Origin: Oxalobacteraceae bacterium AB_14
GTDB taxonomy: Bacteria; Pseudomonadota; Gammaproteobacteria; Burkholderiales; Burkholderiaceae_D
Assembly: GCA_000381565.1 (NCBI GenBank)
Contig: KB906725.1
Span: 1,939,731 to 2,003,730 of the forward strand
Direction of reading: 5' to 3'
DNA: 64,000 nt
Below the pieces are notes generated by a model. It had not been told where the DNA came from, did no database searches, and saw only the letters and a program-made list of their open reading frames with translations. How positions within the stretch are numbered: the stretch's first letter is position 1; each line of letters starts with the position of its first letter. A program made the translations under genes and the position numbers. This document shows, piece after piece, positions 36,031 to 44,366 of the stretch.

Positions 36031-36796
36031 CTTCGGCGTTGGCCAGGAAGCTGACGATGGCCGGGTTGACCACGGCGCCGTGGGTGATCGGTCCCATATG
36101 GCCGCCGCGCGTTTGCAGCGCGGTGGCGCCGGGCAGGGCGGCGGCCAGCGCTTCGGCCAGCAGGCGGGTCGAGGCCGGGCTGTGCGCGCCGGACATCACC
36201 AGCGAGGGCATGGTCAGCGCCGACAGGTCGTCCAGCGTGGCCGCTTCGCCCAGCAGCGCCTGGAAGTCCAGCCGCACCTTGCCGATCATGGCGGCCATCT
36301 TGTCCTGCGCCGCCGGCGGCGCGGCGTCGAAGGCGCCGGCGCGGTTCCAGTAGTCGATGAAGATGCGGGTGGCGTCGCGGTCCCGGTCGGCGCCACAGGC
36401 GTTGATGCGCTCCACCACGGCGACGATTTCGGCGCGCGCCGGATGCTGCGCCGGCAGCAGGTGGAAGGCCACCGGCTCGAACAAGGTCAGCGACAGCACG
36501 CGGGCCGGCATGCGGCGCGCCATGTGCAGCGCCGAGGCGCCGCCGAAGGAGTGGCCGATCAGGTGGAAGGCTTCGCCCGGCTCCAGGCGCGAGGCGATGG
36601 CGGCGTTGACGGCGTCCACCTCGTGCGCCAGCGTGTGGATGTAGCCGGCGTCGACGTCGGCCGGGAAGGGCGAGGCGCCGTAGCCGAGCAGGTCGACGGC
36701 GATGCAGCGGAAATTGCTTTCAAGTTCAGCGATCAGGTTGGCCCACTGGGCCTTGGAACTCATGGAGCTATGCAACAGTACGACGGCTGGTTTCAT
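36017..36796 (-). CDS. Alpha/beta hydrolase
   Basis: 259 residues from the ATG at 36796 (MKPAVVLLHSSMSSKAQWANL). Alpha/beta-hydrolase hallmarks: an HSS oxyanion-loop start, the nucleophile elbow GHSFGGAS (Ser), VMSGAHSPAS at the acid strand, and GGHMGPITH (His). No signal peptide, so probably cytoplasmic. It resembles ester or C-C bond hydrolases of the MhpC/BioH-like group; the substrate is unknown. The possible upstream extension to 36865 adds a basic segment without a better start. Confidence 0.85.
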   Translation of the reverse strand: MKPAVVLLHSSMSSKAQWANLIAELESNFRCIAVDLLGYGASPFPADVDAGYIHTLAHEVDAVNAAIASRLEPGEAFHLIGHSFGGASALHMARRMPARVLSLTLFEPVAFHLLPAQHPARAEIVAVVERINACGADRDRDATRIFIDYWNRAGAFDAAPPAAQDKMAAMIGKVRLDFQALLGEAATLDDLSALTMPSLVMSGAHSPASTRLLAEALAAALPGATALQTRGGHMGPITHGAVVNPAIVSFLANAEVTAD

Positions 36797-36935
36797 TATC
36801 GGCGCGGCAAAAAAAACGGAGCGCGTATTATACCGGCTCTTGTGCAAGCTGCCGCGCGGCACCATGTGTGGCTTATACCACGCGCGACTTCACTTTTCGT
36901 ACCGTGGACACCAGGGGCGGGAGTAAAGTAGAGGA

Positions 36936-37772
36936 ATGAAACATACGAAAAAAGTCGCCGGTCTGGCCGGCATCGCCAGCGTGCTGTGGATGGGGCTGAC
37001 GGCCGCCGTGGCGGCCAACCAGAAACGCCTTCTGTTCAATCCGCTTGGCAGCAAGCGCGAGGTGCTCAAGCCTTACAGCAGCGGCCATCGCACGCGGCCC
37101 ATCGTGGTGCGCTCGAACGATGGCACGCGGCTGTCCGGCTGGCTGATGACGCCGCCGGTGGCGGGGCCGCATCCGGGCGTGATCTATTTCGGCGGGCGCT
37201 CGGAGGAAGTGTCCTGGGTCGCGCGCGACGCGGGCAAGCTATTTCCTGGCATGGCGGTGCTGGCGGTGAATTATCGCGGCTACGGCGATTCGCACGGCGA
37301 TCCGGCGGAGGAACATTTCGTCGACGACGGCCGCATGTTGTTCGACTGGCTCAGCGCGCGCCATCATGTCGACCCCAAGCGCATCGCCGTGGTCGGCCGC
37401 AGCCTGGGTTCCGGCGTGGCGGTGCAGGTGGCGATGCAGCGCGACGCCAATTCCATCGTGCTGATCACGCCCTATGATTCGATCCTGGCCATCGCCAAGC
37501 GCAAGTTCAAGACCATCCCGGTCGAGTATGTGCTGCGGCACAAGTTCGAGTCGGTCAAGTACGCGCACCACCTGAAGGCGCCCACCTATGTGCTGCGCGC
37601 CGCCTTCGACGACGTGGTGCCGCATTCACACACCGACCTGCTGGTCGAGAAGCTGGGCACCTTGCATGCGGACGAGATCGTCCCCGATTCCGACCACATG
37701 AACATTCCCTACCTGGAGGCGACGCAGGATCGCATCGCCAGCTTCCTGCGCGGCCGGTTCAGCCAGCCATGA
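36936..37772 (+). CDS. Alpha/beta hydrolase, membrane-anchored (BEM46/YfhR-like)
   Basis: 278 residues with an N-terminal uncleaved-type hydrophobic segment (about 6-26). The hydrolase fold has NYRGYGDSHGDP, the nucleophile motif GRSLGSGVAV (Ser), AAFDDVVPH (acid) and DSDHMNIP (His). It resembles the BEM46/YfhR group of serine hydrolases, often annotated as peptidase S9-like. Its stop overlaps the ATG of the next gene (ATGA), suggesting a two-gene operon. Confidence 0.85.
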   Translation: MKHTKKVAGLAGIASVLWMGLTAAVAANQKRLLFNPLGSKREVLKPYSSGHRTRPIVVRSNDGTRLSGWLMTPPVAGPHPGVIYFGGRSEEVSWVARDAGKLFPGMAVLAVNYRGYGDSHGDPAEEHFVDDGRMLFDWLSARHHVDPKRIAVVGRSLGSGVAVQVAMQRDANSIVLITPYDSILAIAKRKFKTIPVEYVLRHKFESVKYAHHLKAPTYVLRAAFDDVVPHSHTDLLVEKLGTLHADEIVPDSDHMNIPYLEATQDRIASFLRGRFSQP

Positions 37773-38710
37773 CGGGCCGGTTCGTGCGTCGTGCTCCGAT
37801 GTTGCTGCTGCTCGCCTGCGCCGGCCTGGCGCAGGCGGCCGCGCCCGCCCTGGTGCGCAGCCTGGCGGTGCAGGGCAAGTCCGCCGATGGCCAGCCGGTG
37901 GCCGCCGGCGATATCGTCATGCCGCTGGTGCAGGCGGGCGATGCTGCGCTGTCGGCAAAGATCAACGACAAGCTGTTCCTCTCGCTGTTCGGGGTGTTGT
38001 CGCCCAAGACGCCAGGCAAGTCGGTGGGTGCGGCCGACGGCATCGCCCTCGATGGCATCGCGGCGCAGTCCTTCGCGGTCGGCCGCAACGATGGCCGCAT
38101 CCTGACCATCGCCTTCAACAGCGAGTTCTGCGGCGCCTATTGCGAGAGCAGCCGGCAGTACTACAGCTTCGACCTGGCGAGCGGACGGTCGCTGCAGGCG
38201 GAGGACATCTTCACGCTGGCCGGCATGCGCGAGCTGGCGCGGCAGATGCGCAAGCAGCGCCTGGCGAGCTACCGCGACGAGCTGGCGCGGCAGCAGTCAG
38301 CGCTGAATGCACTGCGCAAGAAAAAGAACGCGTCCAAGGACGATATCGATGATCTCGAGCAGCGCGTGGCGCTCAATGCCGAATGCGCCGACAAGGAAAA
38401 CCAGGCGGCCACCCAGTCGGACGCCGATTTGCTGGCGGCGTTCCGGACCTATCAGCTGGAGGCGGCGTCGCAGAAGTACGCCATTTATTCGGAGCGTTGT
38501 TCCAGCCATGCCGAGCAGGCGCTGGACGATGTCGGCACCGTCAAGCTGGCGCTTTCCTATGCCGAGCTGGCGCCGCGGCTGAATGACTATGGCAAGGCGC
38601 TGTTGGCGGGAAGCGGACCGGCCGCCGCCGTCAGGCGTGGCGGGCCTGCGCGCCGCCCGGCCCGGTCAGCTGCCGGTGCAGCCGGCGCAAGCCCATCCAC
38701 ACGCCGATGA
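37769..38710 (+). CDS. Secreted protein of unknown function
   Basis: 313 residues with a signal peptide (MLLLLACAGLAQAAA). The region FNSEFCGAYCESSRQYYSFDLASGRSL, given in part as EFCGAYCE, resembles the cysteine-containing DUF3298/DUF4163-like exported proteins, but the match is not firm. A charged helix with a K-rich stretch (LRKKKNASKDDIDDLEQRV) follows. The last ~27 codons overlap the 3' end of the DUF3422 gene on the other strand and read as low-complexity Ala/Arg, so a later mutation may have lengthened the frame. It is coupled to the upstream hydrolase by ATGA. Confidence 0.7.
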   Translation: MTGRFVRRAPMLLLLACAGLAQAAAPALVRSLAVQGKSADGQPVAAGDIVMPLVQAGDAALSAKINDKLFLSLFGVLSPKTPGKSVGAADGIALDGIAAQSFAVGRNDGRILTIAFNSEFCGAYCESSRQYYSFDLASGRSLQAEDIFTLAGMRELARQMRKQRLASYRDELARQQSALNALRKKKNASKDDIDDLEQRVALNAECADKENQAATQSDADLLAAFRTYQLEAASQKYAIYSERCSSHAEQALDDVGTVKLALSYAELAPRLNDYGKALLAGSGPAAAVRRGGPARRPARSAAGAAGASPSTRR

Positions 38711-40013
38711 ACACCAGCGGCGCCGCCAGGCCGGTCAGGATGTCCGGATTGATGGGCACGTTGCTGGCCTTCATGGCCTTGCCCGCGTAGCCGATCAGGC
38801 CCAGCGTGTAGTACGAGATCGCCACCGCCGACAAGCCTTCCACCGCCTGTTGCAGGCGCAGCTGCTGGGCCGCGCGCGCGTCCAGCGATTGCAGGATCTT
38901 GCGGTTCTGCCGCTCCTGTTCGATGCCGACCCGCGTGCGCAGCAGGTCGTTGCTGCGGGCGATACGCTTGGCCAGCGTTTCCTGCCGCTGCGAGACCGAG
39001 GTGCAGGTGTGCATGGCCGGCGCCAGGCGGCGGCCCATGAACTCGGCCAGGGTCGGCATGCCGGCGATGCGCACTTCGCGCAATTCCTGGATGCGCGATT
39101 GCACCAGGCTGAAGTAGGCCTGCGCAGCGGCGAAACGGTAGCTGTTGTTGACCGACAGTTTTTCCAGCCGCGCCGCCAGGCTGGTGATGCGATGGAGCAG
39201 CGCCTGTTCCTCGCGCGCCTCGTTGGGCGCGCCGTCCGACTGGTCGCCCTGCACCAGCGTGGCGGTCAGGTCGGCCAGCTCGTTCTCGATGCCGTTGAGC
39301 ACCGGCTGGCTGGCTTCCGCTTGCGGCAGGCCCAGCAGCGCCATCATGCGGTAGGTTTCGATTTCCAGCAGGCGGCCGACCAGGCGCCCGGCCTGGAATT
39401 CGCGCAGGCTGAGGTCGCGCACCACGAAGCGGCTGAAGCCGTCCGGCTGGATCAGGAAGTCGGTCCACACCTCGGCGCCGCTGCCGACGCTGCTGCCGAC
39501 CAGCGATTTGCCCTGGAACAGTTCACGGATGGCGCCCACCGCGCCGCTGTCGTCCGGTTCGCCCTTGCACAGCAGCACATGGGCGGCGACGATGATCTTG
39601 CCGTGCAATCCGGCCAGCCATTGCTGCGGCACGTGTTGCAGCGGCATGCGCTCGAAGGCCTCGCCGCAGGAGGCGTCCGGCTCGCTGCGTTCGACGAAGG
39701 TGTAGGTGGCGAACTCGGTGTGGCATTCCCACTTCAGGCGGAAGCGGTCGAAGTCGTGGAAGAAATAGCGTGCCTGCGGGGCCGGCGCGGCCACGCCGTA
39801 GTGCAGGCACAGCTGCTCCAGGATCTGGTGCTGGCTGCTGCGGTGGATTTTTTGCGATGGCTGGTCCTGCTGCACGTAGAGCGCGAAATGGGTCAGGCTT
39901 TCCGGCGCTTGCAGCTGCAGGAAGGGGCGTGAGTGGATTTCCGCCGACAGCGGCACCCGCATCGGATGGTTTAACTTGGCGAAATCGGCATTGGCGCGGT
40001 AAGCGAGAGACAT
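38631..40013 (-). CDS. DUF3422 family membrane protein
   Basis: 460 residues starting MSLAYRANADFAKLNHPMRV; the HPxR...EIHSRPF pattern at the N-terminus is the hallmark of DUF3422. A long soluble region with coiled-coil segments precedes two C-terminal transmembrane helices (about 392-440; ISYYTLGLIGYAGKAM and LTGLAAPLVFIGVWMGL). The family is widespread in proteobacteria, sits in the inner membrane and has no established function. Upstream 40014-40204 shows no gene. Confidence 0.85.
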   Translation of the reverse strand: MSLAYRANADFAKLNHPMRVPLSAEIHSRPFLQLQAPESLTHFALYVQQDQPSQKIHRSSQHQILEQLCLHYGVAAPAPQARYFFHDFDRFRLKWECHTEFATYTFVERSEPDASCGEAFERMPLQHVPQQWLAGLHGKIIVAAHVLLCKGEPDDSGAVGAIRELFQGKSLVGSSVGSGAEVWTDFLIQPDGFSRFVVRDLSLREFQAGRLVGRLLEIETYRMMALLGLPQAEASQPVLNGIENELADLTATLVQGDQSDGAPNEAREEQALLHRITSLAARLEKLSVNNSYRFAAAQAYFSLVQSRIQELREVRIAGMPTLAEFMGRRLAPAMHTCTSVSQRQETLAKRIARSNDLLRTRVGIEQERQNRKILQSLDARAAQQLRLQQAVEGLSAVAISYYTLGLIGYAGKAMKASNVPINPDILTGLAAPLVFIGVWMGLRRLHRQLTGPGGAQARHA

Positions 40014-40204
40014 GACCTTCCCCGGAATTGGACTGCGATCGGATGTGAAGCAAAGATGTGAAGCAACGCCCATTGTTGCAGTGCAGTATAGCTAGCCCAG
40101 CGCACCGGCACAACCATGCGTTCCGCATGACTGGTATGCGGAACGCTGATGTTACCGGGGAATACGTGTACTAGCGATCACTTTTTGCGCGCCAGCGATG
40201 CCGC

Positions 40205-41503
40205 TCAACGGGGCAGGGCGATGATCAGTTGCAGGCTGGCGTCCCAGTTGCGGGCCGCCGTGTCGAGGCGGAACACGGTGAACGGCACCTGGCCGACGAT
40301 GTCGCCGACGCCGTCCCAGTCGATGTCGGCATAGGCGCCGGCATAGTCGACGTCCTTGCCGGCCCGCACCAGCCCCAGGGCGGCGGCTATGGCTTCCGGC
40401 TTGACTTTCTCGCCCGGCGCGTTCATGACGAAGCGCAGGCTGTCGCGCACCATCAGGCCGGTGGGGCTGTTGCTGTGGTTGACCAGGCCGGCGCGCTCGA
40501 TGGCCAGCGCCATCACCATCGCGATGTCGTAGGTGGGGGCGGTGAAGTCCTGCGGCTCGCTGGCGTACTGGGCGAGGTAGCCGTTGCGGAAGCTCTGGTA
40601 GGAGCTGTTGCCGTAGGCGCCGATGGTGGCGGCCGCGCCGCTGACGCCGCCGGTGAGCTTGCCCGGATCGGCCAGGTTGTCGAGAAAGGTCTGGTTGCCG
40701 GCGGCGGTGCCGGGCAGCAGCCACATGGCGCCGCTCTGGAACGGCAGCGATTCGTTGAGCACGTTGGCCGAGATGTCGGCCGCCAGGATGCCGTTCAGGA
40801 TCACGTCCGGCTTGGCGTCGTAGACTTGCTGCAGGTAGCTGGCGAAACCGCTCTTGAGGCCGAACGGGATGGTGACGGTGCTGACCACTTGACCGCCCAG
40901 CTTCTGGAACGCGGGCGTGAACAGGCTGGCCAGGCCGGCGCCGAAGGCGTCGCCGGCGTTGATCAGCACCACGGCGCGGCGCTTGCCCGCTTCCCACGCC
41001 ACCTTGGCCAGCACCGGCGTGGCGTCGACGTCGGAGACGCCGACGCGGTAGATCAAGTCCTGGTCGGCCACCGTGCTCAGCGTCGGCGAGGAACTCGATT
41101 CGGTCAGGATGGGCACGCCCTTGGCCAGCGCCTGCGGCAGCAGGTTCAGCACGCGGGTGGAGGTCGAGACGTTGAGCGCGATGACGCCGGCGTCCAGCAG
41201 CTGCTGGCCCATGTCCTGCGCCTCGGCGTTGTCGCGCGCGACCAGCGCGATGGCGTTCAGGCGCTTGCCCAGCACGCCGCCGGCGTCGTTGATCTGCTTG
41301 GCCGCCAGCAGGAAGGCGTCGCGGGTCGAGGTGCGCCAGCCGACCGAGGCGATGTTGATGGCGGCCGGATCGAGCATGGCCTGGATCGGATTGGCCGGCA
41401 GCGGCGTGGCGGCGTCGCCGCCGCTGCCGCCACCGCCGCCGCCGCAGGACGCCAGCACGGCCAACGCGGCGGCGGCCAGCAGGCCGCTAGTAGCGGTATT
41501 CAT
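40205..41503 (-). CDS. Substrate-binding lipoprotein, branched-chain amino-acid (type I) fold
   Basis: 432 residues from the ATG at 41503, chosen because GGAG lies six bases upstream. The signal peptide ends in lipobox LASC followed by a run of glycines, so the mature protein is lipid-anchored. The body has the LivJ-like bilobed fold (INDAGGVLGKRLNAIALVARDNAEA, PTYDIAMVMALAIERAG). No permease or ATPase gene is nearby, so it is an orphan binding protein and may act as a sensor or hand-over protein. It overlaps the 3' end of the TonB receptor gene by 17 bases, implying coupled expression. Confidence 0.85.
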   Translation of the reverse strand: MNTATSGLLAAAALAVLASCGGGGGGSGGDAATPLPANPIQAMLDPAAINIASVGWRTSTRDAFLLAAKQINDAGGVLGKRLNAIALVARDNAEAQDMGQQLLDAGVIALNVSTSTRVLNLLPQALAKGVPILTESSSSPTLSTVADQDLIYRVGVSDVDATPVLAKVAWEAGKRRAVVLINAGDAFGAGLASLFTPAFQKLGGQVVSTVTIPFGLKSGFASYLQQVYDAKPDVILNGILAADISANVLNESLPFQSGAMWLLPGTAAGNQTFLDNLADPGKLTGGVSGAAATIGAYGNSSYQSFRNGYLAQYASEPQDFTAPTYDIAMVMALAIERAGLVNHSNSPTGLMVRDSLRFVMNAPGEKVKPEAIAAALGLVRAGKDVDYAGAYADIDWDGVGDIVGQVPFTVFRLDTAARNWDASLQLIIALPR

Positions 41504-43610
41504 ATTGCACTCCATAGCGCCGTCCCAGCGAAGGATAATCGATGCCGCCCACGCCGGGGTCGACATAGCGGCTGTTCCACAGGTCGCGCACCTGCAGGCG
41601 CAGGCTGGAACGGGCGTTGATGCTCCAGCGCGCGCCCAAGGTGGTGTCGACGTAGCTGGCCAGATGGTAGGCCTGGTTGGCCAGCAGCACGTTGGAGGTG
41701 GCGGCCGGGCGCGGTCCGACGTAGCGGTTGTCCAGGCTCAGCAGCAGCTTCTGTCCCATCAGGCTGGCGCTGGCGCCGGCGTTGGCGCTGTTGGTGGGGA
41801 ACAGTTCGCCGTCGCTGCGCTGGGCCAGCGGCGCCAGGGTGTAGCGGTTGAGGCCGCGGCTGCCGTTGGCGCGGCTCAGGTTGGCGTAGGCGTTGAACCA
41901 GTCGCGCTGGTAGCGCAGCTCCAGCTCCACGCCGTTGACCTTGCTGTCGCTGGTGTTGCGCGCCACCAGGTTGAAGAATTCCTGCTCCAGCGTGACCAGT
42001 TCGCTGACCTTGGTGTGGTAGACCGTCAGCGCGCCGTTCCAGTGCGGATGGGACGGCGTGCTCAGCTGTAGTTCCAGCGTGCGCGATTTTTGCGGCGCCA
42101 GGTTGGGGTTGCCCTTGACGTCGCCCGGCTGCACGGCGGTGCGGTACAGCAGCTCGGCAGACGGCGCCTGGAAGGCCGTGCCGCCCAGCACTTTCAAGCC
42201 CCAGCCGCCCGGCAAGCTGCCGACCACGCCGGCGCGCAGCGATGCCTGGGTGCCGTAGACCGAGTGCCGGTCCTGGCGGCCGCCGAGGATGGCCTGCCAC
42301 TTGCCAAGCAGCGGGAACTGCCATTGCGCGTACAGGCCGGTGTTGCGCAGCGTCTTTTCGCCAGGCTGGCTGAGCTGGAAATTGCTGCCGTCGACCAGGC
42401 TGTGGCGGCGGAACGATTCCAGCGTCTCGCGGTCGCGCAGCAGGTCGGCGCCCAGCAGCAGGCTGGTCTGCGGGCCGGGCTGCCACAGCCACTCGGCGCT
42501 GCCGTCGACCGCCTTGTAGCCGAAGTCGCGCAGCAGGTAGTAGTCGGCGGCGCCGGTGCGCACGATGTCGCCGCTGCCCGGCTCGCCCTCGCCGTAGTTG
42601 AGGCTGGCGCGCAGCGTGTGCCGCTCGTTGAAGCGGTGGCTGGCCTCCAGGTGCACAAAGCCCTGTTGCAGCACCACGTGGCTGGGCGGTCGCAGCAGCG
42701 GATTGAGGTTGGCGTAGACGTTGTCGCTGTCCTGCCGTTGCCAGAAGGCGCTGGCCTGCAGTTCGTCGCCGGCGCCGCGCCAGCCGCCGCGCAGGTACAG
42801 GCTGCGCGGATCGGCGTCGTCCACCGGCGCCGGGCTGAGCGCGGCGTAGCGCTGGTAGTCGGGCGAGATGCGCGGCAGCGCCAGGCCGCCGCGGTCGGCC
42901 TTGGCCGCCTGCAGGCCCCAGGCCAGCCAGTACGAGGACAACGGCGGCGCGCCTTCGGGCGCGCCGAGCTGGACGCTGCCGCTGGCCGACAGCAGGCCGG
43001 CGCTGCGGCCGCCGCCCGACCATTCGTGGGCCAGCCCCAGGCGCTGCTCGCTGCCGTCGCGCCGGGTGATGACGTTGATCGCGCCCAGCAGCGCGTCGGC
43101 GCCGTACAGCACCGACACCGGCCCGCGCACGATCTCGATGCGCTCGACCATGTTGAGCGGGATGAATTCCAGTCCGCTCAGCTGCTGCTGGGTGCTGCGG
43201 AAGGCGATCGGCTGGCCGTCCAGCAAGATCTTGATGGCGCGGCTGGCCGACTGCGCGCCGGCGTTGATGCCGCGCACGCCGAAGTTGTGGTTGAGGCGGT
43301 CGTCGCTCTCGACCAGGCCGGCCACGTGGGACAGCGCCTCGGCCAGCGTCTGGTAGCCGTAGCGGGCGATGTCGTCGGCCGTGACCAGCGTCACCACGGC
43401 GGGCGTGGCGTGCAGCGGGGTGGCGGTCTTGGTGGCGGTCAGCACCTTGACGTTGCGCAGCTGGTCAAGGCTGAGGTCGAACAGCGTGTCGTCGTCATTG
43501 GCGCCGTCGGCGCCGGCGGCGGCCAGCGGCGACAGCAGCGCCGCGCAGGCGGCCAGCAGCAGTGCCAGAAGCAGGCGCGAGGCGCCGCGGTGCTGTGTGC
43601 GTTCGCTCAA
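41487..43610 (-). CDS. TonB-dependent receptor
   Basis: 707 residues with an N-terminal export signal (about 12-32). A plug domain starts after DLSLDQLRNVKVLTATKTA (TPAVVTLVTADDIARYGYQTL; VRGINAGAQSASRAIKILLD; IEIVRGPVSVLYGADALLG). A 22-strand-type barrel ends in RYGVQYEYRY with a terminal aromatic. It resembles iron/cobalamin/haem-type receptors rather than the carbohydrate subfamily seen at 17553. It is co-transcribed with the binding lipoprotein and divergent from the yfiR-histidine kinase pair, so that pair may sense receptor occupancy or its ligand (inference). Confidence 0.9.
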   Translation of the reverse strand: MSERTQHRGASRLLLALLLAACAALLSPLAAAGADGANDDDTLFDLSLDQLRNVKVLTATKTATPLHATPAVVTLVTADDIARYGYQTLAEALSHVAGLVESDDRLNHNFGVRGINAGAQSASRAIKILLDGQPIAFRSTQQQLSGLEFIPLNMVERIEIVRGPVSVLYGADALLGAINVITRRDGSEQRLGLAHEWSGGGRSAGLLSASGSVQLGAPEGAPPLSSYWLAWGLQAAKADRGGLALPRISPDYQRYAALSPAPVDDADPRSLYLRGGWRGAGDELQASAFWQRQDSDNVYANLNPLLRPPSHVVLQQGFVHLEASHRFNERHTLRASLNYGEGEPGSGDIVRTGAADYYLLRDFGYKAVDGSAEWLWQPGPQTSLLLGADLLRDRETLESFRRHSLVDGSNFQLSQPGEKTLRNTGLYAQWQFPLLGKWQAILGGRQDRHSVYGTQASLRAGVVGSLPGGWGLKVLGGTAFQAPSAELLYRTAVQPGDVKGNPNLAPQKSRTLELQLSTPSHPHWNGALTVYHTKVSELVTLEQEFFNLVARNTSDSKVNGVELELRYQRDWFNAYANLSRANGSRGLNRYTLAPLAQRSDGELFPTNSANAGASASLMGQKLLLSLDNRYVGPRPAATSNVLLANQAYHLASYVDTTLGARWSINARSSLRLQVRDLWNSRYVDPGVGGIDYPSLGRRYGVQYEYRY

Positions 43611-43796
43611 GAGGATTCCCCTATGCTGCGCTATCTATTTAACAAAGTATTCACCAATTCCGACACGATCACAAGCTGCAAGTTTGCCGTCCGCACGATG
43701 CGTTGTGTTTAGAGAACAAGCCCTTGCCACGCTGCGAAAAAATATTGCATCGGCGGCTATTCGGATAAAATCGATGTGCATGGGAGGGCGGGCGTG

Positions 43797-44366
43797 ATGA
43801 GACGACTGGGCGCTGCGAACATCAGGATGTTGGCCACGCTGTTGCTGGCCGGCCTGCCGGCGACGCTGGCAGGCGTTTCCGCGCGCGCCGAGCAGGCCAT
43901 ACCCGAGCAGCAGGTCAAGGCCGCCTACATCCTCAACTTCACCCGCTACGCCAGTTGGCCGGCGCCGACGCTGGTCGAGCCGCATGCGCCGCTGGTGGTG
44001 TGCATGGTGGGCCCCGCCGCGGCGGACATGGCGCGCCAGTTGCAAAAACGCGCGGCCGGCAGCCATCCGCTGGAACTGCGCATCGTCAACCGCGTCGAGG
44101 ACACCGAAGCCTGTCACGCAGTGTATCTGGCCCTGCCCGAGCGCAGCCGCCAGAGCGCATGGCTGACCCGCATGCGCGAGCAGGCCATCCTCACCATCGG
44201 CGACTCCGCCTCCTTCCTGGCCGACGGCGGCATGATCAACATGCTGCTGGTCGATGGCAGCATCCGCTTCGAAGTCAACCTGACGGCGGCCAAGCATTCC
44301 GGCGTCGGCCTCAATCCCCGCATGCTGGCGCTGGCGGAACGCGTGGTCGGCGGGGATCCCAAGTGA
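43797..44366 (+). CDS. YfiR-family periplasmic protein (DUF4154)
   Basis: 189 residues from the ATG at 43797 with GGGAGGGCG upstream; signal peptide (...GVSARAEQ). Family hallmarks: VKAAYILNFTRYASWP, PLVVCMVG, the cysteine in TEACHAVYLA, ILTIGDSASFLADGGMINMLL, and FEVNLTAAKHSGVGLNPRMLALA. In Pseudomonas, YfiR is a periplasmic repressor of the diguanylate cyclase YfiN. Here the partner is a histidine kinase whose GTG start overlaps the yfiR stop (GTGA). Confidence 0.92.
   Translation: MRRLGAANIRMLATLLLAGLPATLAGVSARAEQAIPEQQVKAAYILNFTRYASWPAPTLVEPHAPLVVCMVGPAAADMARQLQKRAAGSHPLELRIVNRVEDTEACHAVYLALPERSRQSAWLTRMREQAILTIGDSASFLADGGMINMLLVDGSIRFEVNLTAAKHSGVGLNPRMLALAERVVGGDPK

Noticed and set aside
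41420..41460. Run of glycine codons after the lipobox, considered as an assembly or slippage error
   Set aside because: The frame continues into a normal binding-protein domain, and Gly-rich linkers after the lipobox cysteine are common.
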